The notes under the pieces: generated by a model
Database searches by the model: none
Told to the model about the DNA's origin: nothing
What the model saw: the letters and a program-made list of their open reading frames with translations, nothing else
Assembly (NCBI RefSeq): GCF_000012325.1
Contig: NC_003910.7
Span: 992,001-1,056,000, forward strand
DNA: 64,000 nucleotides
Source of the DNA: Colwellia psychrerythraea 34H
Lineage (GTDB): Bacteria > Pseudomonadota > Gammaproteobacteria > Enterobacterales > Alteromonadaceae
Direction of reading: 5' to 3'
Translations under genes and position numbers: made by a program
Shown: positions 9,858-19,618 of the stretch, in pieces
How the letters are laid out: each line of letters begins with the position of its first letter
Position numbering within the stretch: the stretch's first letter is position 1

Positions 9858-11285
9858 TTATCTTAAGAAAAACTTCAACATCAACCTTTGTATCAAACCA
9901 CCGTAGGGAGGATGCACTAATTTTCCGATATTTAACTTACCTCGAGACAGCACTGTTTTTGCTTTGGAAAAGGTTAAAAAACCTTCCTTGCCATGATATT
10001 GGCCCATGCCAGAATCTCCAATACCTCCAAAAGGTGCATCATCAGCGGCTACATGAAAGATTGTTTCATTAATGCAAACACCACCAGAGTGAGTTTGACT
10101 CAACAAATGTTGCTGGGTTTCTGTATCAAAACTCATAATATAAAGCGCTAAAGGCCGAGCGCGCTCATTAATATAATCAATTGTTTCTGAAATATCTTCA
10201 TAGCTAATAATGGGGAGAATTGGGCCAAAAATCTCTTGTTGCATTATCAGCATGTCATCGGTGGTTTCAGTGACTAATTGCGTGGCAAGCTCACGTGAGT
10301 TTCGGTCAATGTCTTGCCCATTAGCTGAAACTACTTTTGCACCTTTACTCACTGCGTCATCTAACCAAGAAAGTAATCTATTATGCTGATTTTCGTTTAT
10401 TACATGAGCATAATCTGTACTTTGATGTTTATCGCCATACATAGTTTGAAATTGCTTTTGATAACTACTGATAAAGGCTTCAACTTTATCTTTAGGGCAA
10501 AGAATATAATCGGGTGCCACACATATTTGTCCTGCATTTAAACACTTGCCAAAAATTAAGCGCTCAACGGCTGTGTCTATTGGCATGTCCGGCGCAATAA
10601 TCACTGGGGATTTTCCACCCAGCTCTAAAGTAACAGGGGTAAGGTTATCAGCAGCCGCTCGCATTACGTGTCGTCCAACTGTAGTGGAGCCAGTAAAAAT
10701 TAAGTGATCAAAGGGTAATGCAGAAAACTCTGCCGCGATGTTGGCTTCTCCTTCAATACAGGTAACGGTATTTTGTTCTAAAATACTGCTTAACATTTTC
10801 TTGATAACTTGGTTGGTACTCGGAGTAAACTCTGACAATTTAATCATTGCTCTGTTGCCAGCAGCTAAGGCTGTGATTAACGGACCAATAGATAACATCA
10901 CAGGAAAATTCCACGGCACCATAATACCGACTACGCCCAAAGGTTGATAATGCACTTCAACTTTAGCTGGCGCTAATAATAGCCCTGCATGACGGCGTTG
11001 CGGTTTCATCCATTTATTAAGGCGTTTAATAGTGTAATTAATATTGACGATACAAGGCATTATATCGGCTATTAAACTATCTTGTGCGGGACGTTGTCCG
11101 TAATCTTCATTAAGCGCGTTGACCAAGTCGTCTTGAAAAGAAAGTAGGGCACTTTTTAAAGCGGATAGTTGTGCAATTCGCTCTTTAGCTGACGGGTTAG
11201 GAGCACTGCGGTATGCCTGTTTTTGGCCAGTTAGTATGCTTGATAATTCACGCAGTTCAGTATTCATTTTTTCTGACATATTCAT
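9858..11285 (-). CDS. Aldehyde dehydrogenase (coniferyl-aldehyde dehydrogenase-like)
   Basis: This NAD(P)-dependent aldehyde dehydrogenase oxidises aldehydes to acids. The active-site motifs are LELGGKSPVII (general-base Glu) and NAGQICVAPDY (catalytic Cys). The overall pattern, including the HPPYG-containing C-terminus and the ~475-residue length, resembles the coniferyl/fatty aldehyde dehydrogenase branch. An ATG four codons further upstream (11297) is also open, but GGAG lies 6 bases before the ATG at 11285, so the shorter form is preferred. The tail ends in a hydrophobic/basic segment (LIQRLMLKFFLR) that could associate with membranes. A TetR-family gene follows on the same strand. Confidence 0.9.
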   Translation of the reverse strand: MNMSEKMNTELRELSSILTGQKQAYRSAPNPSAKERIAQLSALKSALLSFQDDLVNALNEDYGQRPAQDSLIADIMPCIVNINYTIKRLNKWMKPQRRHAGLLLAPAKVEVHYQPLGVVGIMVPWNFPVMLSIGPLITALAAGNRAMIKLSEFTPSTNQVIKKMLSSILEQNTVTCIEGEANIAAEFSALPFDHLIFTGSTTVGRHVMRAAADNLTPVTLELGGKSPVIIAPDMPIDTAVERLIFGKCLNAGQICVAPDYILCPKDKVEAFISSYQKQFQTMYGDKHQSTDYAHVINENQHNRLLSWLDDAVSKGAKVVSANGQDIDRNSRELATQLVTETTDDMLIMQQEIFGPILPIISYEDISETIDYINERARPLALYIMSFDTETQQHLLSQTHSGGVCINETIFHVAADDAPFGGIGDSGMGQYHGKEGFLTFSKAKTVLSRGKLNIGKLVHPPYGGLIQRLMLKFFLR

Positions 11286-11366
11286 CGGTAACTCCATTGT
11301 TCAAGTCGCTTAGTGTTATTTAGGTATAGACCTAGCTTTTGATGTGTATGGATAATCATCAAAAGA

Positions 11367-11390
11367 ATAGACTGACTAGTTAGTCGGTAT
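11367..11390. promoter_or_regulatory. TetR-type palindromic operator
   Basis: The 18-bp near-palindrome ACTGACTAGTTAGTCGGT (11371-11388) lies about 80 bases upstream of the dehydrogenase start. GACTA/TAGTC half-sites are common for TetR regulators, and a TetR gene is in the same cluster. Assignment to that regulator is inferred. Confidence 0.65.
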
Positions 11391-11512
11391 GGATATTTGA
11401 ACTCATTACAACCATAATTGCAATGTTTTGTTTGTTTTTTATTCAAAGTAATCACAAAAATTATTATTAATTTATAACTAAAGTGAGGTTAGATAGGCTC
11501 TCAAGGGATATA

Positions 11513-11547
11513 AATTAATTAGTCGTGGTCATTACGACTAATTAATT
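11513..11547. terminator. Hairpin downstream of the methyltransferase gene
   Basis: A perfect 14-bp stem (AATTAATTAGTCGT and its complement) with a 7-base loop lies about 65 bases past the stop codon of the methyltransferase gene on the minus strand. The stem is strong, but the following sequence has only weak T-richness, so its role as terminator is moderately supported. The rest of the 11286-11610 gap holds the TetR-type site and the dehydrogenase promoter region. Confidence 0.5.
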
Positions 11548-11610
11548 ATTTCTTAGGAAAAATATTGCTGAACAGGATATGTCTTTAAAATATGAGGTTG
11601 TTATAACTTT

Positions 11611-12168
11611 TTAAGTTTCTGCTTTACTGATTTTGTATAAATAAACGGGAGATTTATAAAAGTCATTAAGCCGTATCGTTCTATAAGCTTGCCATGAGGG
11701 TAGTGCAAAGTTATTACTAATAAGAAAGCTGACGTTAGACTTTTCTACTTGTAATTTATGGCTGATTTTTTCCATCGCCTCGGGGAACAAATAACAGATT
11801 AATACGGAGGCCTTAGAAAAGTCTGCCAGATAAAAGTTCTTCCTATGTAAGGTTAAGTTTTTTAACCCCAATATCTTTTTAATACAGCTTGATGTCAACC
11901 AAGGCAGAAAGGATAGTTCGTATCCTACTACTTGTCTTTGCGGATATCTTTTGGCGATACGAATGACAAAGTTACCCCAGCCGCTACCCAAGTCAACGAT
12001 AGTACCTGACCCTGTTTTATCAACTAACTGCATCATGGAAAAATAGGCTTTATTTGAGCTTGGCATAGGCGATATGCCCAATTTTACTGTGCTATACACG
12101 ATCGAGCTGGTAATAAGCAGCACAATGAAAATCAAGCTAATGAGTAAAAGTAGTTCAGAAATTATCAA
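11611..12168 (-). CDS. Membrane-anchored class I SAM methyltransferase (FAM173-like)
   Basis: The 185-residue protein starts with one hydrophobic helix (about 4-26), then a Rossmann-type SAM-binding motif, IVDLGSGWGNF, and an acidic/aromatic second motif, QVVGYELSFLPW. A single membrane helix followed by a compact VDLGSG methyltransferase domain resembles the FAM173/ATPSCK lysine-methyltransferase family; membership is inferred. The substrate is unknown. The gene stands alone between the dehydrogenase and a LysR gene. Confidence 0.75.
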   Translation of the reverse strand: MIISELLLLISLIFIVLLITSSIVYSTVKLGISPMPSSNKAYFSMMQLVDKTGSGTIVDLGSGWGNFVIRIAKRYPQRQVVGYELSFLPWLTSSCIKKILGLKNLTLHRKNFYLADFSKASVLICYLFPEAMEKISHKLQVEKSNVSFLISNNFALPSWQAYRTIRLNDFYKSPVYLYKISKAET

Positions 12169-12272
12169 AGAAAACTCTCAAATAGGTTGTGCAAGTTATG
12201 AAGAAAGATAGGTTACTGGTGCGGTTTTCAAATACGTTATCATTAAAAGAGAATAACACTTAGTAAGGGGGA

Positions 12273-13172
12273 TTAGCTTTCAATGTTTACGATATTTTCT
12301 ACTAAAAAATCTAAGAAAACCCGTGTCTTTGGTGAAATCAACTCTCGTTTTAAGTATATGGCATAGGTGGCACTCAACTCTTCATAAGGGCTGAAAGTAT
12401 ATTCTGGCATGACTTGAATTAGCGAGCCATCTTCTAGTTCACTTCTGACGGCCCATAAAGGAATTAAAGCGAGTCCAGCATCATTCAGAACAAGTTGTTT
12501 TTGACCATTAACAGAGTTAACCGAAATGGTGTTGTTAAGGGACAGTTTTGTTTTTTCTTCTGCCATTAAAAACCAATCTTTCCATCGAGAATAATTGTAT
12601 CGGATACATTGATGATCTTTTAAATCTTCAGGTGCGTGCGGGATACTATGGTTAATTAAATATTGAGGACTTGCACATAGGAGGAAATTATTTAACGTTA
12701 GTTGCCTTGCTATCATGGTTGAGTCAGGTAAACGACCACTTCGAATCGCTACATCAATATTCTCTTCGACAAGATCTACAACCCGTTCGGTTAATTCCAG
12801 GTCTATTACAATATTCGGATACAACGAGATAAACTTCGAAATCAGTGGCAGTACAACACTTTCACCAAAACCCACTGTCATACTTATATTAAGCTTACCC
12901 TTTGGCACTTCTTGTAAGTCATTAACGACTCTTTTGGCTTCATCAAATTCCGAGACAATACGTTGAGAGTATTCGTAATATTTATGCCCAGCTTCAGTTA
13001 AACCAGTATTCCTAGTCGTTTTATTTAGCAATCGTACGCCGAGTTCTTGTTCTAGTACCGCGAGTTGCCTAGAAATTGAGGAGGGCTGCACATCAAAAAT
13101 TCTACTGGTTTGGGAAATACTGCCGGTTTCGACAACACTGTTGAAATACAGTAACCGATTCAGTGAACTCAT
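12273..13172 (-). CDS. LysR-family transcriptional regulator
   Basis: The 299-residue protein has the winged helix-turn-helix at its N-terminus (SISQTSRIFDVQPSSISRQL, about 18-37, then LEQELGVRLLNKTTR) and a periplasmic-binding-protein-like effector domain (about 90-295). It belongs to the CrgA/AaeR-like LysR branch. It is divergent from the quinone oxidoreductase gene across a 206-base region, the usual arrangement for a LysR regulator and its target, so control of that gene is inferred. No clear T-N11-A box was singled out. Confidence 0.9.
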   Translation of the reverse strand: MSSLNRLLYFNSVVETGSISQTSRIFDVQPSSISRQLAVLEQELGVRLLNKTTRNTGLTEAGHKYYEYSQRIVSEFDEAKRVVNDLQEVPKGKLNISMTVGFGESVVLPLISKFISLYPNIVIDLELTERVVDLVEENIDVAIRSGRLPDSTMIARQLTLNNFLLCASPQYLINHSIPHAPEDLKDHQCIRYNYSRWKDWFLMAEEKTKLSLNNTISVNSVNGQKQLVLNDAGLALIPLWAVRSELEDGSLIQVMPEYTFSPYEELSATYAIYLKRELISPKTRVFLDFLVENIVNIES

Positions 13173-13378
13173 AATGGCTGTTACATAAGGATTATTTATA
13201 TTGCAGTTACTCTAACTTCGCCTTGCCAAAAAGGCAAATGTGATTTGCAGTTTAGGTTATGGCTTGCTCAATTAGCAATAGATAGAATAGCCACACTTAA
13301 ACGAGCAAACAAACTCGTAGTAAAGCCAATGTAGACAAATACGCACGTAACCAAACATACAAATAAAGAGAGAAACCT

Positions 13379-14356
13379 ATGAAAGCAATGATCATTAAAG
13401 AAATTGGGTCTACTGAAGTTTTCCAACTTGCAGAAAAGGCAAAGCCAGTTGCTAAAGCAGGCCATATGGTAGTCGAAGTGAAAGCAACAAGTGTAAACCC
13501 AATTGATACTATGCTGCGTTCAATTGAGCTACCTTGGTCAGCGAATTTACCTGAAATATTACACGGTGATGTTGCAGGTATTGTTTGTGAAGTGGGTGAA
13601 GGTGTTACCGGTTTTAACGTGGGGGACGAAGTTTACGGTATGGCTGGTGGTATTAACGGCGTTGACGGCGCGTTAGCTGAATTTATGTTGGTTGATGCAT
13701 TGTTAATGGCTAATAAACCTAAAACACTGACAATGAAACAAGCGGCAGCTCTGCCATTAGTCGCAATCACTTCTTATGAAGCACTCGTTGAAAAAATGAA
13801 TGTGCAACAAGGTGATAAGGTACTTATTCATGGCGCTACGGGTGGCGTTGGTCATATTGCGGTTCAGTTAGCCAAAGTATTGGGTGCTAATGTAACTTCA
13901 ACCTATTCTTCAGCTAACGAAGTGTTAGCAAAAACACTTGGTGCAGATAACTTAGTTGATTATAAGACTGAGTCGGTTGCTGACTACGTGCGGGCTTACA
14001 CCGATGGTATTGGTTTTGATAAAGTATTTGATACCGTTGCAGGTGATAACATTGAGAAATCATTTGAAGCAGCTAAGTTAAATGGCCATGTAGCGACTAT
14101 TTTACCTATTGCTGATCCACTACAAATTGCCCTGAAAAGTTTGTCATTCCACAGTGTTTTAGTGCTTATTCCATTATGCCACGGTATTAACCATGCCTCA
14201 CATGGCCGTATTCTTACTGAAATTGCAACCTTGGTCGATGCAGGAAAAATTACCCCTATTATTGATGAAAGCGATTTCTCAATATGGGAGGTAGCAAAAG
14301 CTCACGATCACCTTGCTTCGGGTAAAGCATTAGGAAAAATCACCTTAACGGTATAA
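13379..14356 (+). CDS. NADPH:quinone oxidoreductase-like MDR-family enzyme
   Basis: This 325-residue medium-chain dehydrogenase/reductase has an N-terminal GroES-like domain with the quinone-reductase signature region (SVNPIDTMLRS, HGDVAGIVCEVGEG) and a Rossmann domain with GATGGVGHIAVQLAKVLGA for NADPH binding. Zinc-binding cysteines are absent, as usual for the quinone oxidoreductase branch. It probably reduces quinones or enones with NADPH. GAGAGAAACC before the ATG serves as ribosome-binding sequence. The divergent LysR gene is its likely regulator. Confidence 0.9.
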   Translation: MKAMIIKEIGSTEVFQLAEKAKPVAKAGHMVVEVKATSVNPIDTMLRSIELPWSANLPEILHGDVAGIVCEVGEGVTGFNVGDEVYGMAGGINGVDGALAEFMLVDALLMANKPKTLTMKQAAALPLVAITSYEALVEKMNVQQGDKVLIHGATGGVGHIAVQLAKVLGANVTSTYSSANEVLAKTLGADNLVDYKTESVADYVRAYTDGIGFDKVFDTVAGDNIEKSFEAAKLNGHVATILPIADPLQIALKSLSFHSVLVLIPLCHGINHASHGRILTEIATLVDAGKITPIIDESDFSIWEVAKAHDHLASGKALGKITLTV

Positions 14357-14416
14357 ATTCTGTAATAATTGCATAGAACTGAATTGAATAGAACTGAGTT
14401 CAACTGAACTTAATTT

Positions 14417-14454
14417 AATGAATAGCTGCTAATGACTATTAGTAGCTATTCATT
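14417..14454. terminator. Hairpin between convergent genes
   Basis: A 17-bp stem with one mismatch (14417-14433 with 14438-14454) and a 4-base loop lies between the convergent oxidoreductase and halogenase-like genes. It could end transcription from both sides; T-richness is modest. Confidence 0.6.
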
Positions 14455-14525
14455 TACTGGCACTTAGCCAAAAAGTCTCAGTGATGTTTATAGAATCATC
14501 ATTATCATCATTTATAGACGCCTAT

Positions 14526-16016
14526 CTACTGCTGACAGAATATTCTCAAAAACTCATCATGACTGGGCAGTTTATCAATAGGTGCTTGCTTAATCTCTTT
14601 CACTTTTCTTAGCATTTCAGCGAGCTTTTCATCAGACATTATATTGGCTATTGGATGATAATCTTGCGGTACGATACCTTGTCCTAACATCACTTGGAGC
14701 CATGAACTATCAGTGAATAAATCATTTTGCTCTCTAAATAATCGTCCGCTTTGTTTAAATATTTCAATTTTATGGGCGAGACTGTCCGGAATTTTCATAT
14801 GACGCATATCTTGCCAAAAATCACTATCAGTGCGCTCTGTAGCATGATAATGCAGTACTAAAAAGTCTCTTATTTGTTCAAATTCAGTAGCCGACTGCTT
14901 GTTGAATTCATCAACTAGGCTGCTATTAATACCCTGATGAGGAAAAAGGTGTGCTAAGCGAACAACAGCAGATTGCACAAGATGAATACTGGTGGATTCA
15001 AGAGGCTCTAAAAAGCCACTTGATAGACCAATAGCGATAACATTTTTATTCCACTGTTGGTAACGTCGACCCGTTTGAAACTTAATAACTTTAGGATCAG
15101 CAATGGCTTTACTGTCTAAATTACCCATTATGGTATCCATAGCCTGTTGTTCACTACAATGGCTACTACTGTAAACTAAGCCATTACCGTTGCGGTGTTG
15201 CAGTGGAATGCGCCATTGCCAGCCTGCGGCATGAGCTATAGAACGCGTATAAGGTAAGGTTTTTTCTAATCGTTCTGAAGGTACCGCAATCGCACGGTCA
15301 CATTGCAGTAAATGACTCCAATCTTCATAACCAGTGCGAAGTTTTTCTTGAATAAGCACGCCTTTAAAACCGGAACAGTCGATAAACAAATCACCTGTGA
15401 CTGTTTGCCCACTTTTCAACTTAAGAGACGTTATATGTCCAGAGTTAGGGCATTGCTCAACGTGCTCGACTAAACCTTCTGTTCTAATTACGCCTATTTT
15501 CTCACTAAACTTTCGTAAAAACTTTGCATATAACCCCGCATCAAAATGATAAGCGTAAGGTAATTCAATGATAGGGTCTTTACTTTTTATCTGGGCAAAT
15601 TTACCTGCTTTAGCACATAAGTAATTTAAATCGTATTGCCATAAATGGCTGTCATCTTCTAATTGATTGGCGCGCTTTAATAGGTGATGAAAATGACAAA
15701 AGGCTAAGCTTTTTCCTGCCGCACCAAAACTATGTAAATAGCTGTGACCCTGGCTTTTCCAGTTTTCAAAATTAATACCAAGTTTTATGGTTGCTTTGGT
15801 TTCACGTAAAAATTCGGCTTCATTTATGCCCAAAACATTATTTAAGTGTTTGATTGGTGGAATGGTCGCTTCTCCAACACCAATAGTGCCAATTGCATCA
15901 GACTCGACTAACTCAAGTTGAATAGCTGAACCGAGAATTTTTTTCAATAAGGCTGCAGAAATCCATCCAGAAGTGCCGCCGCCTAATACAACTACTTTTT
16001 TAACTGGACTATTCAT
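14526..16016 (-). CDS. Flavin-dependent tryptophan-halogenase-family protein
   Basis: The 496-residue protein begins with the FAD-binding motif VVLGGGTSGWISA, followed by GVGEATIPP and the halogenase signature WQWRIP, which matches the family's WxWxIP motif. A Lys lies in IKLGINFENW, where the catalytic Lys of PrnA/RebH is expected, and FLEPLES carries the conserved Glu-Ser. These are the hallmarks of flavin-dependent tryptophan halogenases. In marine Alteromonadales and Caulobacterales, such genes are often found next to TonB-dependent receptors for glycans, and their real substrate there is unknown. It follows the TBDR gene on the same strand, separated by a strong terminator. An authentic halogenase cannot be excluded, but a receptor- or glycan-linked oxidation role is equally plausible. 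Confidence 0.88.
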   Translation of the reverse strand: MNSPVKKVVVLGGGTSGWISAALLKKILGSAIQLELVESDAIGTIGVGEATIPPIKHLNNVLGINEAEFLRETKATIKLGINFENWKSQGHSYLHSFGAAGKSLAFCHFHHLLKRANQLEDDSHLWQYDLNYLCAKAGKFAQIKSKDPIIELPYAYHFDAGLYAKFLRKFSEKIGVIRTEGLVEHVEQCPNSGHITSLKLKSGQTVTGDLFIDCSGFKGVLIQEKLRTGYEDWSHLLQCDRAIAVPSERLEKTLPYTRSIAHAAGWQWRIPLQHRNGNGLVYSSSHCSEQQAMDTIMGNLDSKAIADPKVIKFQTGRRYQQWNKNVIAIGLSSGFLEPLESTSIHLVQSAVVRLAHLFPHQGINSSLVDEFNKQSATEFEQIRDFLVLHYHATERTDSDFWQDMRHMKIPDSLAHKIEIFKQSGRLFREQNDLFTDSSWLQVMLGQGIVPQDYHPIANIMSDEKLAEMLRKVKEIKQAPIDKLPSHDEFLRIFCQQ

Positions 16017-16163
16017 GTTTGAGTTTCTCTTATAAATAACGTGTGATTAAATCAAATGAGTTTTGCACTACACTCTTTCGTCTTGCGCTTTGAAGAGTAG
16101 TCAATAGCAGAGATTAAAATTTAATACCTACAGACCCTAACCGTTTTATAGTGCAAAAGTCAC

Positions 16164-16198
16164 TTAAAAAAAAGCCTGTCAGTATACTGACAGGCTTT
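16164..16198 (-). terminator. Rho-independent terminator of the TBDR gene
   Basis: A perfect 28-base palindrome (16171-16198, outer arm AAAGCCTGTCAG) is followed on the minus strand by a run of eight T. It lies just after the TBDR stop codon, so expression of the downstream halogenase-like gene needs read-through or its own promoter. Confidence 0.9.
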
Positions 16199-16216
16199 AC
16201 TCTAACTACAATCTAA

Positions 16217-19036
16217 CTAGAAGGAGTAGTTAAGACCTAACGAGTAGTTAGCACCAAATGATTGATAAGAGGTAATTTGTCTTCCATCATTCGCTTCAGC
16301 TTGAATAGTCTTTTCGTCGGTAATGTTCTGAGCTTGGAATGAAACACGTAACCCTTGTAGTGATTCAATGCCAGATTCATCGAAGTCATAACTGATTTGT
16401 GCATCCCAAATTTCGGCACCTAAATCATCAGTTGCTTCCAAAGCAAGGCTGCCTCCGCGTGTTTCAGTTAAGAATTCATCACGTTTTGTACCGGCGATAC
16501 GAACTTCGAAGCCGTTTCTTTCATAGTAAGCGGTTAATGAGTAACTTTCTTCAGAAAGTCCAGGCACTTTACCTCCATCACTAAGTTTACCATCTAGGAA
16601 TGTTCCACTAATGACCAAACCAAAACCTTCTAAAGAGTCATGCATTATACGAAATGGAACACTTGCTTGTAATTCGTAACCACGTACGAAACCTTCAAAA
16701 CCATCTGTGGTGGTACTAACAAAACCATTCAACGTTGCAGGAGCATCACCATTAGAATCTTTATGTATCTCAGGGATATACACATCAGAAAAATCAGTTA
16801 GTGCATCTGAAGTTCTATGCCAGTTAGTTAAATCTTTATAGAAAAATGTTGCGGCAAAATAACCATCTTCAGCAAAGTAGTTTTCGTAAGAAAGATCAAA
16901 CTGGTTCGCTGTTAAAGGCTCTAACATCGGGTTACCAGCACTGCCAGTCCAAGGACCATTTTGTGGGTTTGAACTTTGAATTTGATTATCATTATAAGCA
17001 AAAGTAGCACGGGCATTAGGACGCATATCATCCATACGAGGACGACTTTGGACTTTTGATAAACCAGTACGAATAAATTGATTTTCAGCAATTTCAAAAT
17101 TCAAGTTTAGTGTTGGTAACACATCCGAATATGAAGCGCCGCCACTTACTGGTGTTGATACAACATAAGCTTGTGCATTTTCAACCGTTGAAAAACCTGT
17201 TGAAGATTGGTCAACGTCAATGTATTGAACGCCAAAGTTACCTGTCATGTAGATGCCAGCAAAATCAGCTTCAAAATCAACTTTTGCGTATAACGTTAAT
17301 GTTTCTTCATCAACGGTATAGGTATCACCTAAGCGATCAGTTTGCACTAAAGAGGCTTCTGTTGCGGTGTAATAACCACTTTTGTATAAACCTAAACTGT
17401 CGTAAGCAAGGACACCATCAATACCAATGAAGTCTAAACCTGCAACACCTAAAACATCAGGGATAGCTCCAGCACCAGGGTATTCAGGAGAAGTTAGGTA
17501 ATCACCTTCATTGATTTTACTTTTACTACGTTCAGAGTAGTTAACACCCATGCTGATGCCACTAATAATACTGTATTCAACTACACCGTTAACTTCAAAG
17601 CGAATACTGTCTAATTCTTCTTCGAATACAGGACGGTTAACAAAACCATCTTGTGCATCACTGCCAATAACAGGTGCACCCCATGATTGAGGACCTGCAA
17701 GACGCATAAGGCTTTCATCAGTATAATCAACACCTGGAAGCGTTGGATGAGCGCTATACATAACGCCAGTTGAAGTCATTTCCCATGAACGAGCAGCTGA
17801 TGGACGTCCATCTACGCCAGCACGACCAGTACCTGAATAGCTTTCTAAATCGATGATTGATTTATCAACATCACCTGTTGATATATCTAAAACGGTCGAC
17901 CAATTATCATCTAAGGCATATTCAACATTTAAGCCAAAGGTAGTCAGTTCAGACTCTTGTGTTCTGGCGTCATTACGAACTACTGAATGGAAACCGTCCC
18001 ATTGACCTGCAGTAACTAAACCATTTTCGATTGATGCAACATCGTAGTTGACACCACCCCATACAGGGCCACCTTCTTCAAGGCCACGACGTACATCACT
18101 TTCATTAAAGTCTATGTATAAGGCATCGAATTTAACGCTAAGTTGGTCATTAGGTTGATATTCAATAATTGCCGCAACTGAACTACGTTCCATCAAAGCA
18201 GAGCGGGCAAATGAATCATGGCCACCTAAAACTTTTGTAGCAGGATCTATATCATTACCGCTTAAATCTTGTTTTTTTACACAGTTTTCGCCATTATCAT
18301 CACAACTTGCATAGCCAACATCAGCATAACCCCAACCACGGAAGTTCTCTTCTTGACGAGGTGTTTCTTGATTAGAAACAACAAAAGCTAGGCCTAAGGT
18401 ATCGTCCATAAATTGGTCGACATAGTTGAATGATAAACGATGACCGTTGTTATCATAATCTGGGTTGGCTGAATCTTTTTCATTTTGTTCGTAAACAGCA
18501 TTAAGTGTCATCGAAGCATCTGAATTTAATGGACTTACGGTTTGTAGATCAATAGTACCACCAATGCCTTGCGCTATAAGGCCAGCTTCAGGTGTTTTGT
18601 ATACTACAATGTTAGATACTATTTCAGTTGGGTATAAATCGAACTCTACGCCACGGTTATCACCCATACCAAGTAATTCACGACCGTTTAACGAAGTACC
18701 AATATAGTTTTCATTGAAACCACGTACTGATAGACCACTAGTACGACCGTTACGACGCTCGCCGGTTACACCAGGAAGACGGGCTAATGATTCTGCAACA
18801 CTGGTATCAGGTAATTTACCGATATCTTCAGCAGAGAGAACTTCAACAATTGAGTTTGAGCTCATTTTAATCGCTTGTGCTCTTTGTAAGCTACCACGAA
18901 TACCTGTTACTTGAATTACTTCAACTTCTTCTTCTGCAGCTTTCGTTTCTTCGGCAGCATAACTTGCAGTGCTTAATGCCATTAAGCCACTTGAAAGCAA
19001 AGCTAATGTCATTTTGCTTGGTTTAAAATGTAGCAT
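16217..19036 (-). CDS. TonB-dependent receptor (IRGSL type), probable maltodextrin uptake
   Basis: The 939-residue outer-membrane protein has a signal peptide (ending STASYA), a TonB-box-like segment EVEVIQVTG, the hallmark IRGSL stretch and an N-terminal plug (LPDTSVAESLARLPGV, then VRGFNENYIG), followed by a long beta-barrel ending in a terminal Phe (YSLGLNYSF). Start at 19036: GGGGAGAA lies 6-7 bases upstream, whereas the in-frame ATG at 19057 lacks such a site. Two copies of the ACGTAT-type operator lie about 170-226 bases upstream, linking it to the GH31/GH13 and pullulanase genes, so the ligand is likely a maltodextrin. It would import oligosaccharides across the outer membrane using TonB-ExbBD energy. 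Confidence 0.92.
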   Translation of the reverse strand: MLHFKPSKMTLALLSSGLMALSTASYAAEETKAAEEEVEVIQVTGIRGSLQRAQAIKMSSNSIVEVLSAEDIGKLPDTSVAESLARLPGVTGERRNGRTSGLSVRGFNENYIGTSLNGRELLGMGDNRGVEFDLYPTEIVSNIVVYKTPEAGLIAQGIGGTIDLQTVSPLNSDASMTLNAVYEQNEKDSANPDYDNNGHRLSFNYVDQFMDDTLGLAFVVSNQETPRQEENFRGWGYADVGYASCDDNGENCVKKQDLSGNDIDPATKVLGGHDSFARSALMERSSVAAIIEYQPNDQLSVKFDALYIDFNESDVRRGLEEGGPVWGGVNYDVASIENGLVTAGQWDGFHSVVRNDARTQESELTTFGLNVEYALDDNWSTVLDISTGDVDKSIIDLESYSGTGRAGVDGRPSAARSWEMTSTGVMYSAHPTLPGVDYTDESLMRLAGPQSWGAPVIGSDAQDGFVNRPVFEEELDSIRFEVNGVVEYSIISGISMGVNYSERSKSKINEGDYLTSPEYPGAGAIPDVLGVAGLDFIGIDGVLAYDSLGLYKSGYYTATEASLVQTDRLGDTYTVDEETLTLYAKVDFEADFAGIYMTGNFGVQYIDVDQSSTGFSTVENAQAYVVSTPVSGGASYSDVLPTLNLNFEIAENQFIRTGLSKVQSRPRMDDMRPNARATFAYNDNQIQSSNPQNGPWTGSAGNPMLEPLTANQFDLSYENYFAEDGYFAATFFYKDLTNWHRTSDALTDFSDVYIPEIHKDSNGDAPATLNGFVSTTTDGFEGFVRGYELQASVPFRIMHDSLEGFGLVISGTFLDGKLSDGGKVPGLSEESYSLTAYYERNGFEVRIAGTKRDEFLTETRGGSLALEATDDLGAEIWDAQISYDFDESGIESLQGLRVSFQAQNITDEKTIQAEANDGRQITSYQSFGANYSLGLNYSF

Positions 19037-19618
19037 TGAATATTCTCCCCTAGCCATCCGTGATTAATTTTATAAGCTAACTTCCATTTAGCCTAATAAT
19101 TATATGTTTGTGTTTTACGTATGTAGTTATGTGGTCACATGTATCGATTGGTTATTATTTGTGAACAACTTTAATATAAAGGGGCAAATTACGGATGGAT
19201 AGTCGTTGCATACGTATTCAGAGCGTAGCTGAGTCTTCTTTACTCATTGAATACGTATGCAACGATTGATTCAAAAATAAACAAGTGATCAGCTGAGGCA
19301 TATTTTACGTGTTACACAGCGCTCAGTAACTATGTTTGTTTGTAAAAGGAAGACAGAAACCACGGATGTGGTGTTTGAATTAAACTTTATACATAGAAAT
19401 TGTGAAATTAATGTCAGGTACAGAGGTGATCGAAAAGTAGCTGTAGGGTCTCGCCAATGTCAGCCATAATCTAGGAGAAAATGTATATTTTATCTTAAAA
19501 CTATTTTGAAAGGTTGGCTAAAGGTTGGGTATGTAGACTCGTCGAGTAATCAGATTATTACTCAATAAATCTACAGTTTGATTGGGAATACCTCCATCTT
19601 TGCGAGTACTTATCTTAT
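19037..19618. other. Regulatory region upstream of the TBDR
   Basis: About 580 non-coding bases lie between the TBDR start and the end of the thioredoxin-like gene. They contain the two palindromic operators at 19206-19262 and presumably the TBDR promoter. From about 19270 to 19618 no gene, repeat or clear terminator was recognised. Confidence 0.6.
19206..19262. promoter_or_regulatory. Two MalR-type palindromic operators
   Basis: TTGCATACGTATTCAG (19206-19221) and TTGAATACGTATGCAA (19247-19262) have centres 41 bases apart, nearly the same spacing as the first pair of sites at 2620-2675. They lie upstream of the TBDR. The second copy is identical to the 2620-2635 site. Confidence 0.85.

Noticed and set aside
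13268..13465. 65-codon minus-strand frame in the LysR/oxidoreductase divergent region
   Set aside because: It overlaps the start of the oxidoreductase gene in antisense and has no ribosome-binding site.
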